The notes beneath the pieces are model-generated. The model was not told the origin of the DNA. It ran no database searches and worked only from the letters and a program-made list of their open reading frames with translations. Source: Planctomycetota bacterium (GTDB lineage: Bacteria; Planctomycetota; Planctomycetia; Pirellulales; Lacipirellulaceae). Taken from it: DNA of 8,595 bases. The stretch is taken from the NCBI GenBank assembly GCA_024278035.1, contig JAJRUA010000204.1, positions 1 through 8,595 of the forward strand, written 5' to 3'. The position numbers were made by a program, and so were the translations under genes. Each line of letters starts with the position of its first letter. The stretch's first letter is position 1. Below are positions 1 to 5,611 of this stretch, piece after piece.

Positions 1-54
1 GCCCTGGGGTGCTTGCCCCTGAAGCAAAGACCCGTTGCCGAGACCGCCGCCTAG
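1..54 (+). CDS. Possible C-terminal tail of an upstream gene (partial)
   Basis: Frame 1 is open from the window edge to a TAG at 52-54 and reads as 17 residues ending VAETAA. Nearly all third positions are G or C, which suits a coding end in this genome. The stretch is far too short to recognise a family, and at least one other frame and the opposite strand are also open, so it could be non-coding. The start lies outside the window. Confidence 0.2.
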   Translation, partial: ALGCLPLKQRPVAETAA

Positions 55-100
55 CGTTAGCGTGGCGGGCTGAACCTTATATAAGCTTTGCCAATGAGTT

Positions 101-202
101 CCCCCTCCCCTTTTTAGGGGAGGGGCTAGGGGAGGGGTTTTTGGAATCCGGGTACTTGGTTCGCCCCCTCCCCTAGCCCCTCCCCCGAAAGCGGGGGAGG
201 GG
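101..202. repeat. Nested G/C-tract inverted repeat upstream of zwf
   Basis: A 21-base G-rich arm at 117-137 is exactly complementary to a C-rich arm at 165-185, with 27 bases between. Each arm also pairs with a nearer partner. Bases 102-110 pair with 117-125 across a TTTTTA loop, and 177-186 pair with 193-202 across GAAAGC. The block can therefore fold as one long hairpin or as two short hairpins. It ends about 40 bases before the zwf start, so it lies in or near the zwf promoter or leader. It resembles a dispersed intergenic palindrome of the REP/MITE kind. It could also end transcription of the upstream gene, since a T-run (138-142) follows the first G-rich arm. Confidence 0.8.
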
Positions 203-243
203 AATTTCCGTTGGCCTGCTCTGGACTCTAGCCTCCCCTCCGT

Positions 244-1698
244 ATGCCTTATTCCTTTATCATCTTCGGTGCCTCCGGCGACCTGACCAGCCGCAAGCTC
301 ATCCCCGCGCTCTACAACCTGCGCCGTAAGGGGCGGTTTCCGGAGGAGGCTCGCATCGTTGGCTTCAGCCGAACCGTCTTTTCGCACGAAGAGTGGCGCA
401 AGGAACTTCGGGAATCGACGGCCAAGTTCGCCGGCGTCAACTTCGATCCCGAGCTTTGGGAGGAGTTTGCCGAACAGATTTTTTATCAGCCGGGCGATAT
501 CAGTAAGCCGGAGGATTTTGGCAAACTAAAACAAACCTTGGCCGAACTGGAAGGGGAAGACGAAACAACGCGCGTCTACTATCTGTCGATGGCCCCCCGG
601 TTCTACGGCCCGACAGCCGAACAGCTTGGCCTCCAGCTTATGGCGGATGAATCGGACGGCCCTCGCCGGATTGTGATCGAAAAACCGTTTGGCACCGACC
701 TCACCACGGCTCGCCAGTTGAACCAAACGGTCCATGCCCACTGGGCCGAGCATCAGGTCTACCGTATCGACCATTATTTGGGCAAAGAGACGGTACAGAA
801 CTTGATGGTACTACGTTTTGCCAACGCGATTTTTGAGCCCATTTGGAATCGCAACTACATTGACCATGTGCAAATCACTGTGGCCGAGGAAGTCGAAGTC
901 GGAGGACGAGCAGGCTACTACGACACGGCAGGCGTGGTGCGGGACATGATCCAGAACCATTTGCTGCAACTACTGATGGTCACGGCCATGGAGCCGCCGA
1001 CCAACTATGCGGCAGACCCCGTTCGGGACGAAAAAGTCAAAGTCCTCCAAGCGATTCGCCCGAAGACGCCTGAGGACATTGAGCGGGACACCTTCCGTGC
1101 CCAGTACCGCGGGTACACGGAGAGCGCCGGCGTGGCAGATGGCAGCCCTACGGCGACCTTCGCGGCAATCAAGCTGGGGATCGACAACTGGCGCTGGCAG
1201 GGCGTGCCATTCTATCTGCGTAGCGGCAAGGGGATGAGCTGTCGGACGACGCAGATTGTGATCCAATTCCGTGAGCCCCCCCACATGCTGTTTGGCAACG
1301 GTCCCCAGGGCATTCAGGGTGCCAACCGGTTGGTGATCCAGGTGCAGCCTGCCGAGGGGATTCAGCTTCACTTCCAGACCAAAGTGCCTGATGCGGGCAT
1401 GAAAATGCGGCAGACGGACCTTGATTTCAACTACCAAGAAGAGTTCCGTGGCACGATGCCCGAGGCGTACGAGCGGCTGCTGCTTGATGCGATGGAGGGC
1501 GATGCGAGCCTCTTCGCCCGAGCGGACGAGGTCGAGGCTGCCTGGAAAATTTGTGACCCGATCCTTGCCACCTGGGCCGACCGTGATCGCCCCACGCTTT
1601 ACCCCTACGAAGCGGGCTTTTGGGGGCCGGCGGAGTGCTCCGAGTGGATGGCCGCCCAGAAACGAGAGTGGTTCGACACTTGTCCCGTTTTGCATTGA
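244..1698 (+). CDS. zwf: Glucose-6-phosphate 1-dehydrogenase
   Basis: Cytosolic enzyme that oxidises glucose 6-phosphate to 6-phosphogluconolactone with NADP+ or NAD+, the entry step of the oxidative pentose phosphate pathway (or Entner-Doudoroff). The 484-residue product has the usual family length. The Rossmann nucleotide-binding motif GASGDLTSRK is at residues 9-18, EKPFG at 146-150, and the signature RIDHYLGKE at 174-182, where Asp176, His177 and Lys181 match the substrate and phosphate ligands. His239 in DMIQNH matches the catalytic histidine (His240 of the Leuconostoc enzyme). The C-terminal YEAGFWGPAE is typical. The ATG start places the Rossmann strand at the very N-terminus, as expected. 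No Shine-Dalgarno is visible (CCTCCCCTCCGT precedes the ATG). ribE follows on the same strand after a 90-base gap that contains a strong hairpin. Pentose phosphates feed riboflavin synthesis, but the pairing may be chance. Confidence 0.97.
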   Translation: MPYSFIIFGASGDLTSRKLIPALYNLRRKGRFPEEARIVGFSRTVFSHEEWRKELRESTAKFAGVNFDPELWEEFAEQIFYQPGDISKPEDFGKLKQTLAELEGEDETTRVYYLSMAPRFYGPTAEQLGLQLMADESDGPRRIVIEKPFGTDLTTARQLNQTVHAHWAEHQVYRIDHYLGKETVQNLMVLRFANAIFEPIWNRNYIDHVQITVAEEVEVGGRAGYYDTAGVVRDMIQNHLLQLLMVTAMEPPTNYAADPVRDEKVKVLQAIRPKTPEDIERDTFRAQYRGYTESAGVADGSPTATFAAIKLGIDNWRWQGVPFYLRSGKGMSCRTTQIVIQFREPPHMLFGNGPQGIQGANRLVIQVQPAEGIQLHFQTKVPDAGMKMRQTDLDFNYQEEFRGTMPEAYERLLLDAMEGDASLFARADEVEAAWKICDPILATWADRDRPTLYPYEAGFWGPAECSEWMAAQKREWFDTCPVLH

Positions 1699-1710
1699 CG
1701 ACGTGAGTGT

Positions 1711-1754
1711 TCGTGCCAGGATGGCCCGTCTATAGCCGTGCCATCCTGGCACGA
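1711..1754. repeat. 15-bp perfect inverted repeat between zwf and ribE (possible terminator or REP-like element)
   Basis: TCGTGCCAGGATGGC at 1711-1725 is the exact reverse complement of GCCATCCTGGCACGA at 1740-1754, with a 14-base loop. It starts 12 bases after the zwf stop, where a terminator or mRNA-stabilising hairpin would sit. It has no following T-run, so it is not a classical intrinsic terminator. The right arm also forms its own 7-bp hairpin (CGTGCCA/TGGCACG, loop TCC). That hairpin is related in sequence to one at 7143-7169, which suggests a dispersed repeat family. Confidence 0.8.
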
Positions 1755-1788
1755 AACTACCCACTGCCCACCACCCACTATTTCCCCC

Positions 1789-2418
1789 ATGTTCACCGGT
1801 CTTGTCCAAAGTCTTGCCGAAATCATCTCGATCGTGCCCGAGGGCCCTGGGGTACGCCTGACGGTGCGTGAACCGGCGGTGGCTGCCAAGGCAGCGATCG
1901 GCGATAGCATCTGTGTGAACGGCTGCTGCTTGACGGTGGTGGGCATCGCGGACGGCTGCGTGGCTTACCAGGCCGGTAGCGAAACGCTCTCACGGACCAA
2001 CCTCGGCAAGCTCACGCCAGGTGACCGAGTGAACCTCGAGTCCTCGCTCAAAGTGGGAGACGACGTGGGGGGCCATTACGTCACGGGCCATGTCGATGCC
2101 CTGGGCACGGTCGAGCGTCGCGATGAAGAGGGCCAATGGGCCGAGTTCTGGTTCCGTGTCCCCCAGGCCCAAATCCGCCAGATGGCCAGCAAGGGCTCCG
2201 TCGCGATCGACGGGGTGAGCCTGACGTTGGTCGAGGTCGAAGACATCGACGTCTCCGAGGGACGCTTTAGCGTGGCCCTCATCCCCCACACACTCTCCGC
2301 CACCACGCTGGGCTGTCGCAAGGTGGGCGACACGGTGAACATCGAGACCGATGTCCTGGCAAAATACGTCGAACGCCAGCTAACCGGTCTGGCAATCGTA
2401 GGCGAGCCGCGAGCGTAA
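1789..2418 (+). CDS. ribE: Riboflavin synthase, alpha chain
   Basis: Catalyses the dismutation of two 6,7-dimethyl-8-ribityllumazine molecules to riboflavin, the last step of flavin synthesis. The ATG at 1789 gives 209 residues beginning MFTGLVQS, the near-invariant N-terminus of the family. An in-frame ATG at 1738 would add 17 residues read from the upstream hairpin and is rejected. Two lumazine-binding barrels are visible. The first (about 1-97) has NGCCLTV at 44-50, with Cys47 matching the conserved cysteine of the E. coli enzyme. The second (about 98-190) starts at GHYVTGHVD and contains IDGVSLTLVEV at 140-150. LIPHTLSATTLG at 164-175 is also typical. No ribosome binding site is visible before the start. 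The last residues (GEPRA) and the stop codon come from what looks like a dispersed intergenic repeat. Some groups call this gene ribC. Confidence 0.96.
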   Translation: MFTGLVQSLAEIISIVPEGPGVRLTVREPAVAAKAAIGDSICVNGCCLTVVGIADGCVAYQAGSETLSRTNLGKLTPGDRVNLESSLKVGDDVGGHYVTGHVDALGTVERRDEEGQWAEFWFRVPQAQIRQMASKGSVAIDGVSLTLVEVEDIDVSEGRFSVALIPHTLSATTLGCRKVGDTVNIETDVLAKYVERQLTGLAIVGEPRA

Positions 2419-2446
2419 GCGACCGGAGGGTCCCAGTCGGAGGGAC
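2403..2446 (+). repeat. Putative dispersed intergenic repeat overlapping the ribE stop codon
   Basis: The segment contains GAGCCGCGAGCGTAAGCGAC followed by CGGAGGGTCCC and a related CGGAGGGAC. GTCCC (2430-2434) can pair with GGGAC (2442-2446) across a 7-base loop. I recall GAGCGTAAGCGACCGGAGG-like strings as frequent between planctomycete genes, but only one copy is present here, so the repeat status rests on memory. The TAA inside it serves as the ribE stop, so the repeat appears to have supplied the protein's C-terminus. Confidence 0.4.
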
Positions 2447-2450
2447 GAAA

Positions 2451-2497
2451 AAGTGGACGCCGCAAGTGGACGCCGCAAGTGGACGCCGCAAGTGGAC
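2451..2497. repeat. 13-bp tandem repeat joined to the tRNA-Phe 3' end
   Basis: Three exact copies of AAGTGGACGCCGC lie at 2451-2463, 2464-2476 and 2477-2489. A fourth partial copy, AAGTGGAC (2490-2497), runs into the tRNA gene. Read on the tRNA strand, each unit repeats GTCCACTT, that is, the last five bases of the tRNA (GTCCA) plus its trailer. A T-run follows the last unit on that strand, so the array lies within the tRNA 3' trailer and could affect termination or processing. Confidence 0.9.
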
Positions 2498-2565
2498 AGA
2501 GCCGGATTTGAACCGGCGACACCCGCATTTTCAGTGCGGTGCTCTACCAACTGAGCTATCTGTCC
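2493..2565 (-). tRNA. tRNA-Phe (anticodon GAA)
   Basis: On the - strand the gene folds as a complete cloverleaf of 73 bases. The acceptor stem is GGACAGA/TCTGTCC, the D arm is GCTC/GAGC, and the anticodon arm is CCGCA-CTGAAAA-TGCGG with GAA at the anticodon position. The T arm is GCCGG-TTCAAAT-CCGGC and the discriminator base is A. Every stem base pairs. The terminal CCA is not encoded (CTT follows), so it must be added after transcription. The gene converges on ribE, and its trailer is the 13-bp tandem repeat. Confidence 0.97.
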
Positions 2566-2582
2566 GATGAGCTGGGCCTTTG

Positions 2583-2610
2583 ATCTTAACTGGTCGAGGC
2601 CGCTTGTAAA
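2583..2610 (-). promoter_or_regulatory. Probable promoter of tRNA-Phe
   Basis: On the - strand TTTACA (2605-2610, five of six bases to the -35 consensus) and TAAGAT (2583-2588, four of six to the -10) are 16 bases apart. The -10 ends 17 bases before the mature tRNA, leaving room for a short 5' leader. Assigned by consensus and position only. Confidence 0.5.
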
Positions 2611-2915
2611 CGGGGCTCTTTCACACCGACGACAGGAAAATCGGTTCGCGAGCCGGTTACAACGGATCGAGCGGTTGAGGAACTCGGGCCGCAACCACCC
2701 CCTCTCGACTTGATGACGCTGAGTTGCGCGGTTGGGCGGCAAAGGCGTGCTCTGTCGGCTCTGCCCATAGGTAAAATCGTACCGTAGTGTTCGTTTTGCG
2801 CTAAACCGAAGCAAATAGTCAAAATAATTGGAAACGCTGGCGTCGCAAGAACGATCCCTAACCAAGTAACCAGGCGGTGATGCACATTTTATGAAAAGGT
2901 TGAGAGGACATTCCG
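2611..2915. other. Intergenic region between tRNA-Phe and the LysR-type gene
   Basis: No convincing gene was seen. A 99-codon frame on the - strand (2586-2885) begins with a hydrophobic stretch but turns low-complexity and overlaps the tRNA promoter, so I do not call it. The region should contain the promoter of the + strand LysR-type gene. I see no clear -35/-10 pair and no obvious LysR operator palindrome. Confidence 0.5.
2902..2908 (+). promoter_or_regulatory. Ribosome binding site deciding a TTG start
   Basis: GAGAGGA lies 7 bases before the TTG at 2916. No in-frame ATG is nearby that keeps the whole winged-helix domain, so this site supports the TTG start of the LysR-type regulator. Confidence 0.7.
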
Positions 2916-3836
2916 TTGTCGCTGAAGAATCTGGAGAATCTCAATTTCCACCACCTCTATTATTTTTGGGTGGTGGCCAACGAGGGAAGCGTCACGGCTG
3001 CAAGCGAGCGGCTTGGCCTAGCGCAGCCTAGTGTGAGCTCGCAGGTTAGGAAGCTTGAATCGATTCTAGGGGTTGCCCTCTTTGAGAAATCGGGGCGTGG
3101 TCGGGAGCTCTCGGAGGTTGGCCGCGATGTCTACCGCCACGCCGATCGCATCTTCGGAGCCGGCCAACAACTGATCGATTACCTCAATGGTGTGGTGACA
3201 GACGACCACCGCCCCTTGGTTGTTGGGGTGCCCGACGTCATGTCGAAACTCGTTACCTTCCGTTTGCTAGAGCCAGTTTTCCGGGCAAAACCCAACCTAG
3301 AGATCATCTGTCTCGATAGCCGTGGTGAGACCTTGCTAACCGACTTAGCAATGAACCGGTTTGATGTGGTGCTTACCCATGCTCCTGTCGGTTCCCACCA
3401 AAAAATCCAGGCGTACAATCACAAATTGGGTGAGTGCGGACTTTCGTTTTGTGTCAAAAAAGGAACCCATTTAGCGGGAAACCAAATATTCCCCCAGGTG
3501 TTAGGCGAAATGCCGATGCTTTTGCCCATCGGAGGAACGGAGTTGAGGCGGTCGCTCGACCATTGGTTCGATCAACAAGGGATTCAGCCCCAGGTGGTCG
3601 GACAATTCTACGACAGCGCTTTGCTCAAAGAGTTCGGTTCGGCAGGGATCGGCGCGTTTGCAGTCCCGTCCGCAATTGAGCAAGAAGTCCAGGGGCATTA
3701 CGGCGTCGAAGTGATCGGCCGAGTGTCGGAAGTTCGGGTAGCGTACTATGCCGTAACCACGCAAAGGCGGGTTCAGCACCCCGGAATCATGGCAATCATT
3801 GAGGCTGCCAGGAGCGGGGGACTGGGTAGCCCGTAA
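2916..3836 (+). CDS. LysR-family transcriptional regulator, NhaR-like
   Basis: DNA-binding regulator of 306 residues. The N-terminal winged helix-turn-helix spans about residues 9-68. The stretch NFHHLYYFWVVANEGSVTAA closely resembles the start of E. coli NhaR (a sodium-responsive activator of the nhaA antiporter gene), as do KLFE/GRG-type residues (ALFEKSGRGRELSEVG) and the YRHADRIF linker. A LysR substrate-binding domain follows (about 95-300). Length and order fit the NhaR branch. Translation starts at TTG with a GAGAGGA site 7 bases upstream. No antiporter gene is adjacent, so the target is unknown and a sodium role is only a family-based guess. The gene converges on the response regulator gene with 50 bases between their stops. 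Confidence 0.88.
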   Translation: MSLKNLENLNFHHLYYFWVVANEGSVTAASERLGLAQPSVSSQVRKLESILGVALFEKSGRGRELSEVGRDVYRHADRIFGAGQQLIDYLNGVVTDDHRPLVVGVPDVMSKLVTFRLLEPVFRAKPNLEIICLDSRGETLLTDLAMNRFDVVLTHAPVGSHQKIQAYNHKLGECGLSFCVKKGTHLAGNQIFPQVLGEMPMLLPIGGTELRRSLDHWFDQQGIQPQVVGQFYDSALLKEFGSAGIGAFAVPSAIEQEVQGHYGVEVIGRVSEVRVAYYAVTTQRRVQHPGIMAIIEAARSGGLGSP

Positions 3837-3860
3837 GCGATTGCTTTAGCGGTCGATGCC

Positions 3861-3876
3861 GCAGTTTTTTTACTGC
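3861..3876. terminator. Weak bidirectional terminator candidate between convergent genes
   Basis: GCAGT and ACTGC form a 5-bp stem around a loop of six T. It is the only hairpin between two convergent stop codons (3836 and 3887). The stem is short and the T-run is in the loop rather than after the stem, so terminator function is doubtful. Confidence 0.25.
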
Positions 3877-3886
3877 CGACTATTTC

Positions 3887-4789
3887 TCAATCCGCCAATA
3901 CGTATTGTCCGCCAACGTCATAAAAAAGGCCGCACGGCTGGACTCGCATCACTTTCGCTACGACCCGAATTTGCTTGGTAGAGAGTTGCGTTGCATTCCA
4001 AGAAAGAGCGAGGTATTCCGCTTTCGTCGCACGTGAATGCAGCAGGCGCAGGCCACTTTCGGAAAGGTCGCGAAGGGCGAGACTAAACGGCTCGCACTTA
4101 GGTCTCCACTTACGATCGACGGGGACGGCGGTCACCGTCGTGTAGCATGTGACTCGGTCATCTCGACGGGCCTCATGCCCCGGCAAAACCGCAGTATTCT
4201 GTGTACCAATCGCCTCATTTTCCGCCATACGACGGATAAAACTTTGCACCGAGCGAGGTATTTCTGGAAGATCGTCGGTGTCGCAGAAAACGTCGTCGAG
4301 GCGATCGTCGAACAACTGAGTGAGCTCAAGGAGCGAGCTTTCAATCTTATGAAGTAAATTGAGTTTCGACATGGCTCGCGATGAGCCCCTGCCGTTGGGG
4401 CGAGGTTTTTGTGCTGGGCCCTTCTCGACCATCGAAAGCACTTTCATTGCCAGGATGTCGTACTGGACGGGCTTTTCGATAACATCATGGACACCGCTGC
4501 TCAGAAGATCGCGGACGAGACGCGCGTTGGTCAGGGCCGTTAGAACCAAGACCTGTGGCGGATTCGGTAACTTGAGCAGGTCCTTGCAAAGGGCGTGCCC
4601 ATGACGCATTGGCATTCGCAGGTCCGTCACGACGGCATTAAAGGGGCGAGAGACCGCTTTCTTGTAAGCCTCCTCTCCATCGCCTGCTTGTTCGCAATGA
4701 AAACCGCACTCGGTCAGCGCACGACTCGCCTGTTCCCGCACTTGGGGTTCGTCATCGACGATCAGAACGTGTGGCTGAGTCTTGGCCAT
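3887..4789 (-). CDS. Response regulator with receiver and C-terminal PilZ-type domain
   Basis: A 300-residue cytosolic signalling protein. The receiver domain (about 6-122) has every key residue: acidic pair Asp12/Asp13, phospho-acceptor Asp56 in VVTDLRMP, Thr84 in VLTA and Lys106 in EKPV. A variable, partly helical linker (about 124-205) follows. The C-terminal part (about 206-300) looks like a PilZ domain, with RRDDR at 208-212 (RxxxR) and DLSESG at 241-246 (DxSxxG), the two c-di-GMP contact motifs, followed by alternating beta-type strands ending in a 'V...YDVGGQYV' pattern. It has no DNA-binding domain, so output is probably c-di-GMP-dependent protein interaction controlled by phosphorylation. 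It is the second gene of a likely operon, 24 bases after the small DHp-type gene. No strong ribosome binding site is seen. The receiver call is certain. The PilZ call rests on motifs and order. Confidence 0.88.
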   Translation of the reverse strand: MAKTQPHVLIVDDEPQVREQASRALTECGFHCEQAGDGEEAYKKAVSRPFNAVVTDLRMPMRHGHALCKDLLKLPNPPQVLVLTALTNARLVRDLLSSGVHDVIEKPVQYDILAMKVLSMVEKGPAQKPRPNGRGSSRAMSKLNLLHKIESSLLELTQLFDDRLDDVFCDTDDLPEIPRSVQSFIRRMAENEAIGTQNTAVLPGHEARRDDRVTCYTTVTAVPVDRKWRPKCEPFSLALRDLSESGLRLLHSRATKAEYLALSWNATQLSTKQIRVVAKVMRVQPCGLFYDVGGQYVLAD

Positions 4790-4813
4790 AAACCATGGTT
4801 TCCAGGCGAGAGG

Positions 4814-5068
4814 CTATCGGTTCTCGACGCGAGCGGCATCAAGGAGTTGGTGAGCTACCAGGGCGGCACGGTCCGTTGCGATCAAGGCTTGCTTTAGGTC
4901 ACTTTGGCTATCGTTGCTATCGGGAAGGTTTTTTGACGCGTAGGAGACATAGCCACGAATGATTTGCAAGACGTTGGTAAGTTCATGAGCTGCTGTCTCC
5001 ATCCTTGATAGCCAATCGACTTCTTGCTGTGAGGGCAGCTCATCGTTGGATATGGTCTTGGGGGACAT
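4814..5068 (-). CDS. Small DHp/HisKA-like phosphotransfer-domain protein
   Basis: An 84-residue protein starting at an ATG (MSPKTISN), with AGGAAG 13 bases upstream. A longer in-frame reading to 5266 would add residues translated from an AT-rich, promoter-like stretch and is rejected. Residues 27-40 (AHELTNVLQIIRGY) match the H-box of HDFNN-type histidine kinases, with His28 as the likely phospho-acceptor, Glu29 next to it and Asn32 at +4. A second helix (about 57-80, SDLKQALIATDRAALVAHQL) matches the other half of the dimerisation hairpin. The protein ends there: no ATP-binding domain, sensor or membrane segment is present here or just upstream. It could be a phosphotransfer intermediate, a phosphatase or dimer partner for the downstream response regulator, or a remnant of a kinase. 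The intact frame and the tight spacing to the regulator favour a working gene. Confidence 0.7.
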   Translation of the reverse strand: MSPKTISNDELPSQQEVDWLSRMETAAHELTNVLQIIRGYVSYASKNLPDSNDSQSDLKQALIATDRAALVAHQLLDAARVENR

Positions 5069-5105
5069 GGCTAGCAATCGACTTCCTGGGGGAGCGATAA
5101 AGGAC

Positions 5106-5146
5106 CTGCTGAATAAATATAGGATATAATTGTATTTATATCGGAA
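5106..5146 (-). promoter_or_regulatory. AT-rich block, likely promoter region of the DHp-response regulator operon
   Basis: A short strongly AT-rich stretch begins about 40 bases before the ATG at 5068. On the - strand it contains TACAAT (5129-5134, five of six to the -10 consensus), with only a poor TTCCCC 17 bases further upstream as a -35. Several alternative -10-like hexamers overlap, including TATAAT on the + strand (5125-5130), so the exact promoter and direction are uncertain. Confidence 0.35.
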
Positions 5147-5502
5147 GTGTCGGGGAATAAATCGGTTTCTTTTGGGGATAAATGCTGGTACGCCTGTTTC
5201 GAGTGGAACTCGTGAGAGCCATGTTCTCTTTATATACTCAAAGCGCCGTCCTCTTTTTTTAGCCAACCCTTTCTAGGGGTGAAGTCAGCGTAAGGAATAG
5301 GTTTCTAGGGCAATCGGGGGCTTGGTAACGTCGCCAGATGTGGAAAGCCGCATCAATCACGGCGTTTTTTTTCCGATCCTTACGGTCAAAAGGATTGAGT
5401 GCGAGGCGTTCCAGAAGAAAGCAACCGAAAGCGAGGAAGGAGCCGATTGTGTCGATCGGCCTGCCAACCAAACTTTTGCTACCTATAGATAAAAGTATTC
5501 GG
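5147..5502. other. Intergenic region between divergent signalling genes
   Basis: I see no supportable gene. A 70-codon - strand frame with a TTG start (5259-5471) matches nothing I recognise and has no ribosome binding site I can find. A GCCG/CGGC stem (5347-5363) followed by eight T (5365-5372) is a very weak + strand terminator candidate with no gene upstream of it. Together with the flanking promoters, the gap between the two divergent start codons is about 540 bases, long enough for a complex control region or an undetected small RNA. Confidence 0.4.
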
Positions 5503-5530
5503 TTGACCGTCGTTTAGTGTGGCCTATGTT
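5503..5530 (+). promoter_or_regulatory. Probable promoter of the diguanylate cyclase gene
   Basis: TTGACC (5503-5508, five of six to the -35 consensus) is followed after 16 bases by TATGTT (5525-5530, four of six to the -10). Transcription would begin near 5537, inside the longer reading that starts with GTG at 5519. If real, this promoter supports translation from the ATG at 5612 instead. Confidence 0.4.
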
Positions 5531-5611
5531 TTTGCAACCACCGGTTTGGTCCGATGTGCCACCACCGTGACACACCAAGCCGCCACCGTTTGCTTTAAAG
5601 CCCTCGCACGA

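Noticed and set aside
55..85. zwf promoter around TATATA (78-83)
   Set aside because: No acceptable -35 hexamer lies at the right spacing, and a long G/C palindrome lies between it and the gene.
1738..1788. N-terminal extension of riboflavin synthase from an upstream in-frame ATG
   Set aside because: The added residues are read from the hairpin repeat, and the family begins MFTG at 1789.
1699..1788. FMN riboswitch before ribE
   Set aside because: The gap is only 90 bases and is filled by a simple inverted repeat. None of the conserved multi-helix FMN elements is visible.
970..1809. 279-codon - strand frame antisense to zwf
   Set aside because: It is a shadow of the certain zwf gene: it lies in a high-GC coding region, has no family pattern and runs through the intergenic hairpin.
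2451..2489. CRISPR-like array
   Set aside because: The units are 13 bp and directly tandem with no spacers.
2493..2565. Integrated element using tRNA-Phe as attachment site
   Set aside because: No integrase gene and no distant duplicate of the tRNA 3' end is in the window. Only the adjacent tandem copies are seen.
2586..2885. 99-codon - strand frame with a hydrophobic start
   Set aside because: It overlaps the likely tRNA promoter and becomes unstructured after about 30 residues. No family is recognised.
5069..5266. N-terminal extension of the DHp-like protein
   Set aside because: It would be translated from an AT-rich promoter-like region and gives a basic, aromatic-rich sequence with no domain pattern. 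ATG 5068 has a possible AGGAAG site.
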